From Apostichopus japonicus (Eukaryota > Echinodermata > Holothuroidea > Aspidochirotida > Stichopodidae), in assembly GCF_037975245.1 (NCBI RefSeq), contig NC_092568.1, positions 3,040,001 through 3,104,000 on the forward strand: a stretch of 64,000 bases of DNA, given 5' to 3'. Positions within the stretch are counted from its first letter, which is position 1. The number at the start of each line of letters is the position of its first letter. Of this stretch, positions 37,001-45,110 are shown in pieces. Below the pieces are notes generated by a model. That model made no database searches and was not told where the DNA came from. It saw only the letters and a list, made by a program, of their open reading frames with translations. The translations under genes were made by a program, and so were the position numbers.

Positions 37001-38923
37001 AACGCAGTACAGATATTAGGACAGGTTCCTGCAATGAGAGTAGCTACCTTAGAACACATTACAGATATTAGGAGAGGTTCCTGCAATGGGAGTAGCTACC
37101 TTAGAACGCAGTACAGATATTAGGACAGGTTCCTGCAATGGGAGTAGCTACCTTAGTAGGCAGTACAGATATTAGGACAGGTTCCTGCAATGGGAGTAGC
37201 TACCTTAGAACGCAGTACAGATATTAGGACAGGTTCCTGCAATGGGAGTAGCTACCTTAGTAGGCAGTACAGATATTAGGACAGGTTCCTGCAATGGGAG
37301 TGGCTACCTTAGAACGCAGTACAGATATTAGGAGAGGTTCCTGCAATGGGAGTAGCTACCTTAGTAGGCTTTACAGATATTAGGAGAGGTTCCTGCAATG
37401 GGAGTGGCTACCTTAGAACGCAGTACAGATATTAGGAGAGGTTCCTGCAATGGGAGTAGCTACCTTAGTACGCAGTACAGATATTAGGAGAGGTTCCTGC
37501 AATGAGAGTAGCTACCTTAGAACACATTACAGATATTAGGACAGGTTCCTGCAATGAAGTAGCTACCTAATAGTAGGCTATACAGAAATTAGGAGAGGTT
37601 CCTGCAATGAGAGTAGCTACCTAATAGTAGGCTATACAGAAATTAGGAGAGGTTCCTGCAAATTGGGAGTAGCTACCTTAGTACGCAGTACAGATATTAG
37701 GAGAGGTTCCTGCAATGGAAGTAGCTACCTAATAGTAGGCTATACAGAAATTTGGAGAGGTTCCTGCAATGGAAGTAGCTACCTTAGTACGCAGTACAGA
37801 TATTAGGAGAGGTTCCTGCAATGGTGGTAGCTACCTAATAGTAGGCTTTACAGAAATTTGGAGAGGTTCCTGCAATGGAAGTAGCTACCTTAGTACGCAG
37901 TACAGATATTAGGACAGGTTCCTGCAATGGAAGTAGCTACCTAATAGTAGGCTATACAGAAATTAGGAGAGGTTCCTGCAAATTGGGAGTAGCTACCTTA
38001 GTACGCAGTACAGATATTAGGAGAGGTTCCTGCAATGAGAGTAGCTACCTACTGTAATAGTAGGCTATACAGAAATTAGGAGAGGTTCCTGCAATGGGAA
38101 TAGCTACCTTAGAAGGCAGTACAGATATTAGGAGAGGTTCCTGCAATGGTGGTAGCTACCTAATAGTAGGCTTTACAGATATTAGGAGAGGTTCCTGCAA
38201 TGAGAGTAGCTACCTTAGAACACAGTACAGATATTTGGAGAGGTTCTTGCAATGGTGGTAGCTACCTTAGTAGGCAGTACAGAAATTGATTATTATATTG
38301 TATATTACTTTGGAAAAAAAGAGGAAAATCCAGTTGGCAAAACCAGAAGGGTACAGTATAAAGAATCATATAAAATGATACATTTCAGTCTATTTACAGC
38401 TATAGTATGTATTATAGAACAATGACATTCAAACTCCTCAAAATTTGGAATATTGCATGGATAGAGTAAAAAAGTGAATATTTGGTGAGAAAGCACAATA
38501 CCACACATGTTTTAACTTCAAAACAAATTTTAAACTGCATGGCCAATGATGACCCATTGATCCTGGAGAAATATATGCAATGTGACTAACATGTTCAATT
38601 TGACATTGATGACCTAATGTTTGTTGCATATCATTCCTCCGTGAACAGGTTGTACTAAGTCTTCCTTATATTCAGCAATAGACATGTATCCATGCACAAT
38701 TTACATGCGATGTGGAACTGATGTGACCCTCATGTTACGTGGTACATGAATTGTACATCAATTCATAACCACCCAAATTTCCCAAAACACATTTCTGGTT
38801 TGGCAATAGTAGCTATGTTAATTGCCAGTACTTAACATGCGTCCAACTCTGAATATTTCATTTAATCTGAAGGAAGTATGAATAATTCAGCTTCTTACCT
38901 GGTATCATATGGCAAGTATTCAT
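18174..38923 (-). CDS. triple-CRD galectin (complete coding region)
   Basis: Thirteen coding exons join without any frame conflict: 38923-38899, 36608-36526, 36237-36149, 34655-34445, 33747-33625, 32148-32098, 30444-30356, 29896-29686, 26855-26733, 25198-25121, 21419-21331, 19222-19045, 18320-18174. They total 1497 nt, or 498 aa plus stop. The protein has a short N-terminus rich in Pro, Gln and Tyr, then CRD1, an Ala/Pro linker, CRD2, a second Ala/Pro linker and CRD3. No signal peptide is seen, so non-classical secretion is likely, as for the family. The linkers suggest a flexible three-headed cross-linker of beta-galactosides. CRD1 and CRD2 keep HFNPR, VVRN and W..EEK (Lys for the usual Arg); CRD3 keeps HFNPR and IVRN but has WGAQEG. 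Each CRD is preceded by an exon ending in Asn-Pro, a trace of module duplication. Translation could instead start at the second ATG (36573, MAYPYPQ), giving 478 aa. Confidence 0.9.
18721..19000. repeat. 24-bp minisatellite, about 11 copies
   Basis: Unit aacatgcagatatcctaatc plus agag in the CRD3 intron. Because 24 is divisible by 3, one plus-strand frame stays open and would read TCRYPNQR repeatedly; there is no other sign of coding. Confidence 0.9.
19045..19222 (-). CDS. CRD3 sugar-binding exon (F3-type, shorter)
   Basis: 178 nt, 59 codons: FHVNLQCG, HFNPRF, KIVRN, WGAQEG, NFPF, NSFFE, donor gaa|gtgagt. The exon stops 11 codons earlier than those of CRD1 and CRD2, placing the intron in strand F3. 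The Glu and Arg usually found after Trp are Gln and Gly here. Confidence 0.88.
21068..21170. repeat. 14-bp tandem repeat, about 7 copies
   Basis: Unit GCTGTGACCCCCTA in the intron upstream of CRD3 strand exons. Confidence 0.85.
21331..21419 (-). CDS. CRD3 first-strand exon
   Basis: 89 nt, AVPYVAPIAGGMTPGK then MIFISGIVNPNPE. Donor agag|gtaagt. Confidence 0.88.
21616..21668. repeat. 13-bp tandem repeat, 4 copies
   Basis: Unit ACACCTAGGTAAA, each copy holding the palindrome CCTAGG. Confidence 0.85.
22340..25080. repeat. AGGTCA-rich interspersed repeat block with internal duplications
   Basis: Blocks such as TATAACTTCGCACACGAAGG, AGAAGGTACCTTTGACATCT and ACCTTTGGTGACCTCGG recur several times. 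Positions about 23290-23780 and 24225-24720 are nearly identical, offset about 935 bp. A second motif (ATCAATTGCAACACACATCA) recurs at 22390 and 22708. The block ends with (CA)n at about 25005-25035 and a GGTTCCTT/AAGGAACC hairpin at about 25050-25075. No coding sequence. Family unknown. Confidence 0.8.
25121..25198 (-). CDS. linker exon 2 (Ala/Pro/Met-rich)
   Basis: 78 nt, beginning APAAPAPMAAPMAIPQ and ending VMNP. Phase 0 at both ends. It links CRD2 to CRD3 and shares the terminal Asn-Pro with linker 1. Confidence 0.85.
25565..26240 (+). pseudogene. LINE reverse-transcriptase C-terminal fragment
   Basis: Frame 25673-26098 contains LLYGCEAW, FQYNCRKKILKI, RRRWNWLGHVLQKDR, LGWTPEGSRDRGRPKTTWRR, the standard C-terminal block of many non-LTR retrotransposon proteins. 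Just upstream another frame reads EFTYLGAKVNKIGGATEDI, so a frameshift separates them; downstream ALCAS-like wording is also out of frame. A decayed insertion antisense to the galectin, in the intron between CRD2 and linker 2. Confidence 0.85.
26733..26855 (-). CDS. CRD2 C-terminal exon
   Basis: 123 nt, IAVNGNHFTEFSHRV then ITHLAIDGQVQIYSIRYE; same length and phase as 33747-33625. Confidence 0.92.
27250..27413 (+). mobile_element. probable retroelement 3' tail ending in (TTA)n
   Basis: Sequence ACCCGTAAAGTGCATTGAAC followed by tttattattattattat resembles the 3' end shared by many LINE/SINE copies. Limits are uncertain. Confidence 0.35.
27968..28228. mobile_element. hAT-type MITE
   Basis: Ends CAGGTGCGTAGCCAAGG and CTGGCTACGCTCCTG, flanked by an exact 8-bp duplication ATTACAGG (27960-27967, 28229-28236). 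No coding capacity. Confidence 0.85.
29060..29640. repeat. degenerate GATC-rich minisatellite
   Basis: Many imperfect copies of an about 20-bp unit, CTGATCAATTCAAGGTA, directly downstream (plus sense) of CRD2 intron sequence and ending about 45 bp before the CRD2 exon. The unit includes TTGATCAA palindromes. Confidence 0.75.
29686..29896 (-). CDS. CRD2 sugar-binding exon
   Basis: 211 nt, same length as the CRD1 counterpart: HFNPRF, QVVVRN, WLAEEK, YFPF, FSIIINVEDKQFK. F4-type intron. The donor is followed by an A-run (gtaaaaaaaaa). Confidence 0.92.
30356..30444 (-). CDS. CRD2 first-strand exon
   Basis: 89 nt, RIPYTAPIPGGVTRGK then LIYIDGFVPMNAQ. Acceptor aatccag; donor caacg|gtatta. Confidence 0.9.
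30688..31772. mobile_element. hAT-type MITE inserted in the SINE
   Basis: Ends CAGGCGCGGCGGAAC and GTTCCGCCGCCACTG, with exact 8-bp target duplication ATGTACGT (30680-30687, 31773-31780). It is itself interrupted by 31005-31405, a relative sharing TCTAAGCGGAGCGCCACCAT. Confidence 0.85.
31005..31405. mobile_element. hAT-type MITE nested in another hAT MITE
   Basis: Ends CAGTGGCGGAGC and GCTCCGCCACTA, flanked by AGTAAGGG and AGTAAGGC (one mismatch in 8). Internal sequence matches the host element, so the two belong to the same family. Confidence 0.8.
32098..32148 (-). CDS. linker exon 1 (Ala/Pro-rich)
   Basis: 51 nt, APAAVAAAPPSGPIVNP, phase 0 at both ends, acceptor tttgcag, donor ccg|gtgagt. 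It links CRD1 to CRD2. Confidence 0.85.
33034..33072 (+). mobile_element. Penelope-like element motif (hammerhead-like core), copy 2
   Basis: TTTGAAGAAGATCC, TGCTA loop, GGATCGAAACGTC. The GATCC/GGATC stem is perfect, but the core CTGA is TTGA here, so this copy is probably inactive. Confidence 0.4.
33110..33260. repeat. interspersed repeat, copy 1
   Basis: Shares CACACAGCTGTGT, ACTCAATCAGGCCA and CTTACTTATTTTTGTGTT with 35262-35390. It follows the Penelope-like motif at 33034 and may be part of the same element. Confidence 0.6.
33625..33747 (-). CDS. CRD1 C-terminal exon
   Basis: 123 nt, VAVNGQHFTEFHHRV then ITHMRIGGQVQVYSIRYE. Phase 0 at both ends, donor gca|gtaagt. Confidence 0.92.
34347..34450 (-). 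repeat. 23-bp repeat carrying five copies of a 5' splice site
   Basis: On the minus strand CAGTTTAAG|GTAAAG at the CRD1 exon end (34445) recurs at 34422, 34399, 34376 and 34353. Each copy is a full donor. Confidence 0.95.
34445..34655 (-). CDS. CRD1 sugar-binding exon
   Basis: 211 nt, 70 codons after the base completing Arg: FHINLQC, HFNPRF, QVVVRN, WLGEEK, YFPF, FEIIILVEQKQFK. The intron is in strand F4 (after QFK). Its donor aag|gtaaag is followed by four further exact copies at 23-bp spacing in the intron. Confidence 0.92.
35262..35390. repeat. interspersed repeat, copy 2
   Basis: Second copy of the 33110-33260 segment, in the same orientation. Confidence 0.6.
36149..36237 (-). CDS. CRD1 first-strand exon
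   Basis: 89 nt (29 codons plus 2), PIPFVGSIPNGVKPGS then MIYIQGFVPPGAQ. Same length and phase as 30444-30356 and 21419-21331, the equivalent exons of CRD2 and CRD3. Confidence 0.9.
36526..36608 (-). CDS. galectin exon: N-terminal tail (MAYPYPQGQQNYVSNP)
   Basis: Acceptor ctttttacag, donor accca|gtgagt. It contains the downstream ATG at 36573 in good context (aacATGg). It ends phase 0 in Asn-Pro, like both linker exons of this gene. Confidence 0.8.
36810..38287. repeat. 52-bp minisatellite, about 28 copies
   Basis: Unit begins AGGAGAGGTTCCTGCAATGG and contains GTAGCTACCTTAG. It lies in the intron between the first two coding galectin exons. Variants with TACGCAGTACAGATATT and TAGGCTATACAGAAATT alternate in places. 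Confidence 0.92.
38899..38923 (-). CDS. galectin exon 1 (coding): MNTCHMIP
   Basis: The ATG at 38923 opens eight codons plus one base, ending ccag|gtaagaag. Joined to 36608 it reads through MIPGQLVQDKAHFANM into the second ATG in the same frame. The acceptor side (poly-T then gag) is less certain. If translation starts at 36573 this exon is 5' UTR. Confidence 0.55.
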
Positions 38924-41603
38924 GATCTCTCAAAAGTCACAGTAAAAAAAAAATCACACAAAGACAGATACATGCTTGAGGGGATTTAAGGCTAAATGGG
39001 AGCTTTTGATCCAATTATCAGATGGTCATATGTACAGTAAGAGACCAAATAGTGTATCGAGCTAAATACTAGGTGATGTTATTATGTCATTATTCTGATC
39101 GAGTTTCATCCAAATATGAGAGGGCCAGCTAGGAACCTTGCAGGTACTTCACACTCAAATTTGCACTACAGTGTGAAAAACAGTATCGTCCCTTGTATAC
39201 CTTATGGAGAACTACTTGCATCAGCGAAGTTTTGCACACATATGAAACAGGCCTCCGATCTTTCTTTGGTTAAAGTTTCATACCTGAATTCTTCCCCGCA
39301 GGGCCCAGGTTTTGACCTTCTGATGGAAGAGTGCAAATTGCTTTAGACTATTACATCTACTGGCATGCCTTGTACAAAACACCAAAACTTATATTTTAAC
39401 ATACTGTACCTGTACATACTAGATCTTTAATACTCTTGTATTCATTTACTGACAATCATCCAATCCTAACCGATAGGATAAGCCTGCTAAAGTCACTGTG
39501 TATGACACAGGGCTTTACAGAACTTAAAATATAAATATCATCCCCTTTGTTGACAGTACTTAGATTCATATCATCAGCTTGACTGCCTGACTGCATAATC
39601 AGTTACATCCTGTGTACAGTCAATCAGCCATCATGATTTTGGGCAGCCACTCCCACAGTGTAGCTTTGTGTACATGGATCACAACAAGTGGAAGCATGAC
39701 CTCTAAACATAATACATTCTATGTGATGATGGCTAGTACACAGATATCTGTAAACTACATTTTAATTTGAGTGCAAATATATTATCAATCTTCTATTCCA
39801 AGCCAAGGAAAATGTTTCGCTTCCTGGTGGCCAAGGCCACGAATAGGTCCTGACCTTTATCATGATTCTTCTGTATCAGAGATATTTCGAATAATTTTGC
39901 CCAATACTATTTAATTCATAAATAACTGATTTTCTTATGATTGGGTTCAGCCTTGCAGCTTTCCAATAACAAGATGCCACAGCAATATCCAGCTGCACAA
40001 CCAAATTTTTGGAGCTAGTGAGTCTAATGTAGGCCTAAAATACCAGTAAAAAAAAGAATAAATATTCACTAATTTTAAAAGTGAGAAAACACTGCTAAGT
40101 GTATTCAGCTTTCAATATTATAGCCCTAGCCTATTCATACCAATAATTGTTAAACATTGCCTACGTACCCAAATTCATTCCTACAGTGTGTATTTACCAT
40201 TATGCATGTCCACATGTAACCATAGAAGTCTTTGTACTGCCAATATCATATATTTAGTTTATTTCAAACAGGCCTCTATACAGTGTGTATGCATAGTACA
40301 CAAGGTTGTGTATTATTTTTGAAGCACTGTATAATTCTGTTTACTTCACAAACTTATAGTATAGCTCTGAGCTACACATGCAACAAGAGCTAGCCAGGCC
40401 AAAGTTACTGAAGCTCTCAATTTTGTTATGCAAATACAGTATTTCAAATATGAATCTGTTTATATATTGTGTACACCCCCCAACATAAAATGACCGGTCA
40501 CAGTCATTGTTTTTGCTAATGTTGGAACTACTGTTGCATATGGTATGTTTCAACTCCCTGTAAAATTGTGTTCATGTATGTGACCTAAGGTTCAAGTCTA
40601 ATCGTCCTATTTTAGCATAGTTTGTTCTGAGGGATCTACGAGGGGTACAGGAGTCCGATGAGGTTACATCCAATACAGTGTCTCACACGAACGGGCAGAA
40701 TTACATTCGGTGGACCATGTAAGATATGTGACTCTAGAGAAGATAAAGTATATTATACTCCTTGGACTTGGAGTGGGAAGGAAAGTTTGATCATTTGATG
40801 TCAAGTAACAGGAAATTAGCAAAAAATTAATAAAACTCCTTAAGGTACTGTAGTTAATTTGCAGAGATGTTACAAATAAACACGTTGAAGACACATTTTA
40901 CACTGTTTATACATGTGTCCATGGGGATTTAGCATTACCAGAACTTAAATGAAAATAATGCTAAATAAAACAATTATGCTTCCATTCAGACACATTATGT
41001 GCAATATTGTTGGACTCTTTATTTTGTATCTTGTGTCTGAATGACAAATGCTGCCGACAATCATTAAACAAATGATCAAATTTAACCTAGGCCTACAACT
41101 AGGCGACAGTACTATGAAATACTATAGGGAAAGAAACACATGGATTGCCCATCACATATTATTTCTTATAATTTCTTCAAAGTTGTGGGCCCTTTAGGTC
41201 AAAGTGATAAACAAGCTAGTTGACACATCCGTTATTTTCAAGCTAAATGCATAAATCAGTGGGAAATTAAACATGGCAGTACTTTCGATACATCAAATGA
41301 CATAAAATGGGAAAGGCCTAACTTATCTCTCGGCCTAGCCTACGTAAGCAATGGCATGCATGTTCTGTGCAAATTGGGAATTACATGGCCTTACATTATA
41401 TTAGGCAATTGTACGATTGTGTGCAGAACTACAATCACAGTAACTACATTAATAAGCAGAACTGTTTTCAAGAGACTTAACATTTAGTAGTGACTTTTGG
41501 TATAAACTTAAAGCTAGAAAGTTGTCTGCAGAACTACAATCACAGTAACTACATTAATAAGCAGAACTGTTTTCAAGAGATTTAACATTTAGTAGTGACT
41601 TAC
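38924..41603. other. first-intron region of the triple-CRD galectin, no gene seen
   Basis: AT-rich sequence without recognised coding or repeat structure, except the direct duplication at its end. Confidence 0.5.
41423..41602. repeat. 75-bp direct duplication next to the 5' exon donor
   Basis: GCAGAACTACAATCACAGTA and onward to AGTAGTGACTT occurs at about 41423-41497 and 41528-41602. The intervening TAAACTTAAAGCTAGAAAGT also recurs at about 42162. Confidence 0.85.
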
Positions 41604-41720
41604 CTTAAATTTAATAAGCCAACCTTGATTTAGTGAACGTGTCCGAATTCGTAGCAACAACAGCACTGCACTGCACTATACATACTGTACTACCCCATAA
41701 AGGTCAACAATATTGACATG
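41604..41720 (-). other. probable 5' noncoding exon of the triple-CRD galectin (3' edge at 41604)
   Basis: A strong minus-strand donor, tttaag|gtaagt, lies at 41604, the next good donor upstream of the first coding exon. The 5' limit is not visible; 41720 is a placeholder. A 75-bp direct duplication covers the intron side of this donor. Confidence 0.35.
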
Positions 41721-42414
41721 ACCCGTACATAATTAAACAGGGAAAATTTCCTGTTACTATAAATAGAACTGATTCAATCACATGGCACACTCCGTATCCA
41801 TAAATGACGTTTCATTATGTATTTGACGGCTAAGAGAGAAGCAACTGAGACGTCTAACACACCACTTTTCAAAGTGAACGTTTTGGGAGATTTAGCGAAA
41901 TTAGCGTCAACTAAGTAGTTCATATAGGTGTAATAATTAAAGCATTTCTGTGTTGCTCAAGAGTTTCTGAGGTGCACAAGAAGTGTGCTTTTGCATGTCT
42001 TTTATTTCGTTCGCAATGGTTGGGCAAAATATGGTGGTGCCCTCCTCCCGGTGGACTTCTGCGAATTCCCCATGAAATTACTCTGAATACTTAAAGTAGA
42101 ACAATTATTTGGGCGACGAAACATTAAAAACCAAAGTGGAATCTTTATATGTTCTTTGGTATAAACTTAAAGCTAGAAAGTTGTCTGATTAAATGCAAAT
42201 TTATTTGGAGTACTTTAATAGTACTGCTTTAATTCAGCGATAAAAGCTATGTCTCAATTTCATCTATAGATATTGAACGCTACGTGTTATGATATGGCGA
42301 TTTTCTTCATTTTGTAAATATTTTGTAGTTATCTATTGCCGTAGATATATTTATTTTTTTGTTTTGTTTAGGAAAGCATTTTGAGGTGAGTTAAAATTAT
42401 TCTTATTGCATAGA

Positions 42415-42690
42415 ATAGCAATCGCCATCACACTCGATATCACAATGGACATTACAATCGTTATCACAATCGATATTACACAATCGACATGACAATTGAC
42501 ATCGAAATCGGTATGAGTAAAAACTGCGACATCACAATCGAAATCACAATCGTTACAATAATCGACATCACAATTGATATCACAATCGATATTATAATCG
42601 TTATTATAATCGATATCACACAATCGACATTACAATTGACATCGCAATTGACATCACAATCGTTGCAATAATCGACATCATCATTACACA
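42415..42690. repeat. imperfect 6/12-bp repeat (ATCGACATCACA type)
   Basis: Runs of ATCACAATCGA, ATTACAATCG and similar words; frames through it look like repeated Cys/Asp/Val or Ile/Thr and are not coding. Confidence 0.85.
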
Positions 42691-42821
42691 TTCACGGGTA
42701 TAATCTTAATTTTTGTGTTGTGCTGAATTTGCGAATTTGAAAGGGGACCATCACATCTGACATGCTTGTTTTTAGCGAAGCCCAACCTGTTGAAATAATT
42801 TACTGCCTCATCTGTAGCTGT

Positions 42822-43132
42822 GCTGTGGCCGAATGGATAAAGGCGGTGGCATTTGAAGCAGTGAGGCTTAGCAATCGGGAGGTTCCGGGTTCGAAACCCG
42901 CCGACCGGATCAAAAGTAAGGTGGGTTTTTCATTCAAGAGCAATCTACGGTTTTCCCAACTGAAAATGACATTCTAAATTGAAAATATTCCAAATTTTAG
43001 TTAAAATGTTGAATTGGAAGCCACCCGACTTGTAAGTTGTACCCCATAAGCCCTCGCTGGTTTCTCCAAAATTTTGTGGTCGCTCAAGCGTCGTAAAAAT
43101 AACTGATTATTATTATTATTATTAATAGTATT
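42822..43132 (+). mobile_element. tRNA-derived SINE
   Basis: The head has an A box (TGGCCGAATGGATAAAGG) and a B box (GGGTTCGAAACCC), followed by an unrelated body and a 3' (TTA)n tail near 43108-43132. The head resembles a class II tRNA (Leu/Ser type) but lacks a convincing acceptor stem. Confidence 0.75.
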
Positions 43133-43732
43133 ATTATAACATTCACACTTAATCAAACTGTGCAATCGTCTAGACAAATAAGCGGACACTTTTGTGGCAA
43201 TATAACTGATTGATATTCACATATGAGCAGTTTCACAAACACTTTATATTGTTTCTTTAATCTGCAACTTTCCAAGGAAATACTAAACATACCATTAAGA
43301 ACAACGAAAGAAAACCAAGACAGGGTAATTGTGAAATAACAGTGAATGCAGTGTTCTCTTTTATTTACATTTGGTCAAGTGTACACAGATATTAAAAGCC
43401 TCTTCACCCCCCCCCCCTTCCACCCCACATTCTTCTTCCAACGATAAAAGGTAAAGCAATTCCAAACATCAATTCCTCTGTTCTTTTCCCTTGTCTAAAG
43501 TTCCCCAGTCGGTTAACCATCATTCATTTACTTATATAATTATACATTATATTATATTAAAAAAATTGAATTTCTCATCAAATCCCTGCCCTGCCGCTGT
43601 TTGTGGGTTGTACCGAATGGAAATGGGCGTAATCCCTGGTTACATGGTACATGGTAGGCCAACTGCGGTTTCTGACTGACGCATCTAGCAAGAAATGGCT
43701 ATATAGGGATCGCCACTAACTAAGCTTAGGTA

Positions 43733-43803
43733 TGGATAGCCTAGTTGGTACAGCGCTGGGTTTGTAACTCAGAGCTCACTGGTTCGAATTCCGTTCTAGG
43801 CAT
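43733..43803 (+). mobile_element. tRNA-Thr-like sequence, probable SINE head
   Basis: A box TAGCCTAGTTGG, anticodon arm CTGGG-TTTGTAA-CTCAG (anticodon TGT, Thr) and B box GGTTCGAATTCC are present, but acceptor and T stems pair poorly. A related B-box region occurs near 48070 on the minus strand, so a SINE family is more likely than a functional tRNA. Confidence 0.55.
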
Positions 43804-45110
43804 AAGTTTTTTCCTTTTTTTTTCAAAAAAGTAATAATAATGAAGAAAGAAAACAGATGGTAAATGTCATATTTGCACTGGCTCAAGTCTTGTGTTTGAA
43901 GGATTATTATAACTGTGGTATCTTGGGAATAAAAGAAAATAAATCTCAGTTGCTTGCGAAAGTACTTCATCACAAGTTTATTTCTATCAATAAATCAATA
44001 ATGATAATTCTGCTTGCACCTCCTTGGATACTGCTTGGTTCTTTACATAGCTGGTTAAGATTCAATGCATGGTTAATTTATTATAACGATCTTCCACTAT
44101 AAAAACAAGACAAATATGTAAAGTGTGTATGAGTTTTCGTGGATATGGTTTGAAAATGTTGTCCAATGAATCCCTAGAACGTAACAAATAGGCCTACCAA
44201 TTTAACTGCACGTATGTAGATTTCAGGACATATATTTTTAGACGTATAACATATAGATGTGCCACCACTAGAGGAGTGCAAAATTAGAAAATGGGCGGAG
44301 ATTAGGGGACGGGAGGTGTCAACTTAAAATAAACACAACGATAACTTTGCACATTGGAGATTCCTCGAGATTCCTTGTTGATTCCACAACTGTAACGATC
44401 TGATAGGGTCACATGTTCAAATCAGTTATTTGAAAGACTGCTCACATCGGAAAGCCAATGACCATATAAAAACACACCATCGCTATCTAGCATTGTTGTA
44501 GTGATTCCGTCATTGTGCTACTAACACTGCTAGTAATTTAAACATTTGATTATCTATAAACAGATGGCTACAATGTTGTAGCAATAACGTCGTCAGGACT
44601 TGCATTATTATGCGCTAACTCCACATAGCGATATCTGTGCCCAGTGGTTGTATTGTTGCCGTGTCTTGTTCGCTAGTTTCACGCAGGTACGTATAAGTGT
44701 GACGCTTTGAGGTGGCGCTATACAAATATTGAGTCATAGAATCTATGTGCAGTTAATATGTCACTTGTGCGAAGCGGCCCTGTGCAAGTGCCATTCGTAT
44801 AACTCGTATAACTGTTAAGTCACTGGTGTAACTCGGTTTCAATTAATAAACAACAAGATTTATCAAAAATGTCAAATGAGCACTAAATAGAGAATAACTT
44901 TGATCTAGTACTATCAATAAGTGCAATTATTATGTGCTTTGAATATGACTCTTGACATAGAGTTACCTTGTTGACTTCATTTCTATTATTAAGATAAACT
45001 ATACAAGTACTGTATTCTACGTATTCAATACATAATGACTTCGAATATGGTGCGTGTCTAACAAACAATCCGAATACGAAAATGTAGATAATAAATAAAT
45101 ATTCAGTTTG

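Noticed and set aside
36810-38287. CRISPR-like array of regular repeats
   Set aside because: Units are contiguous 52-bp tandem copies with no unique spacers, and this is a eukaryotic intron.
43733-43803. Functional tRNA-Thr(TGT) gene
   Set aside because: Boxes and anticodon arm are good, but acceptor and T stems mispair and a related copy exists near 48.07 kb, so a SINE head is more likely.
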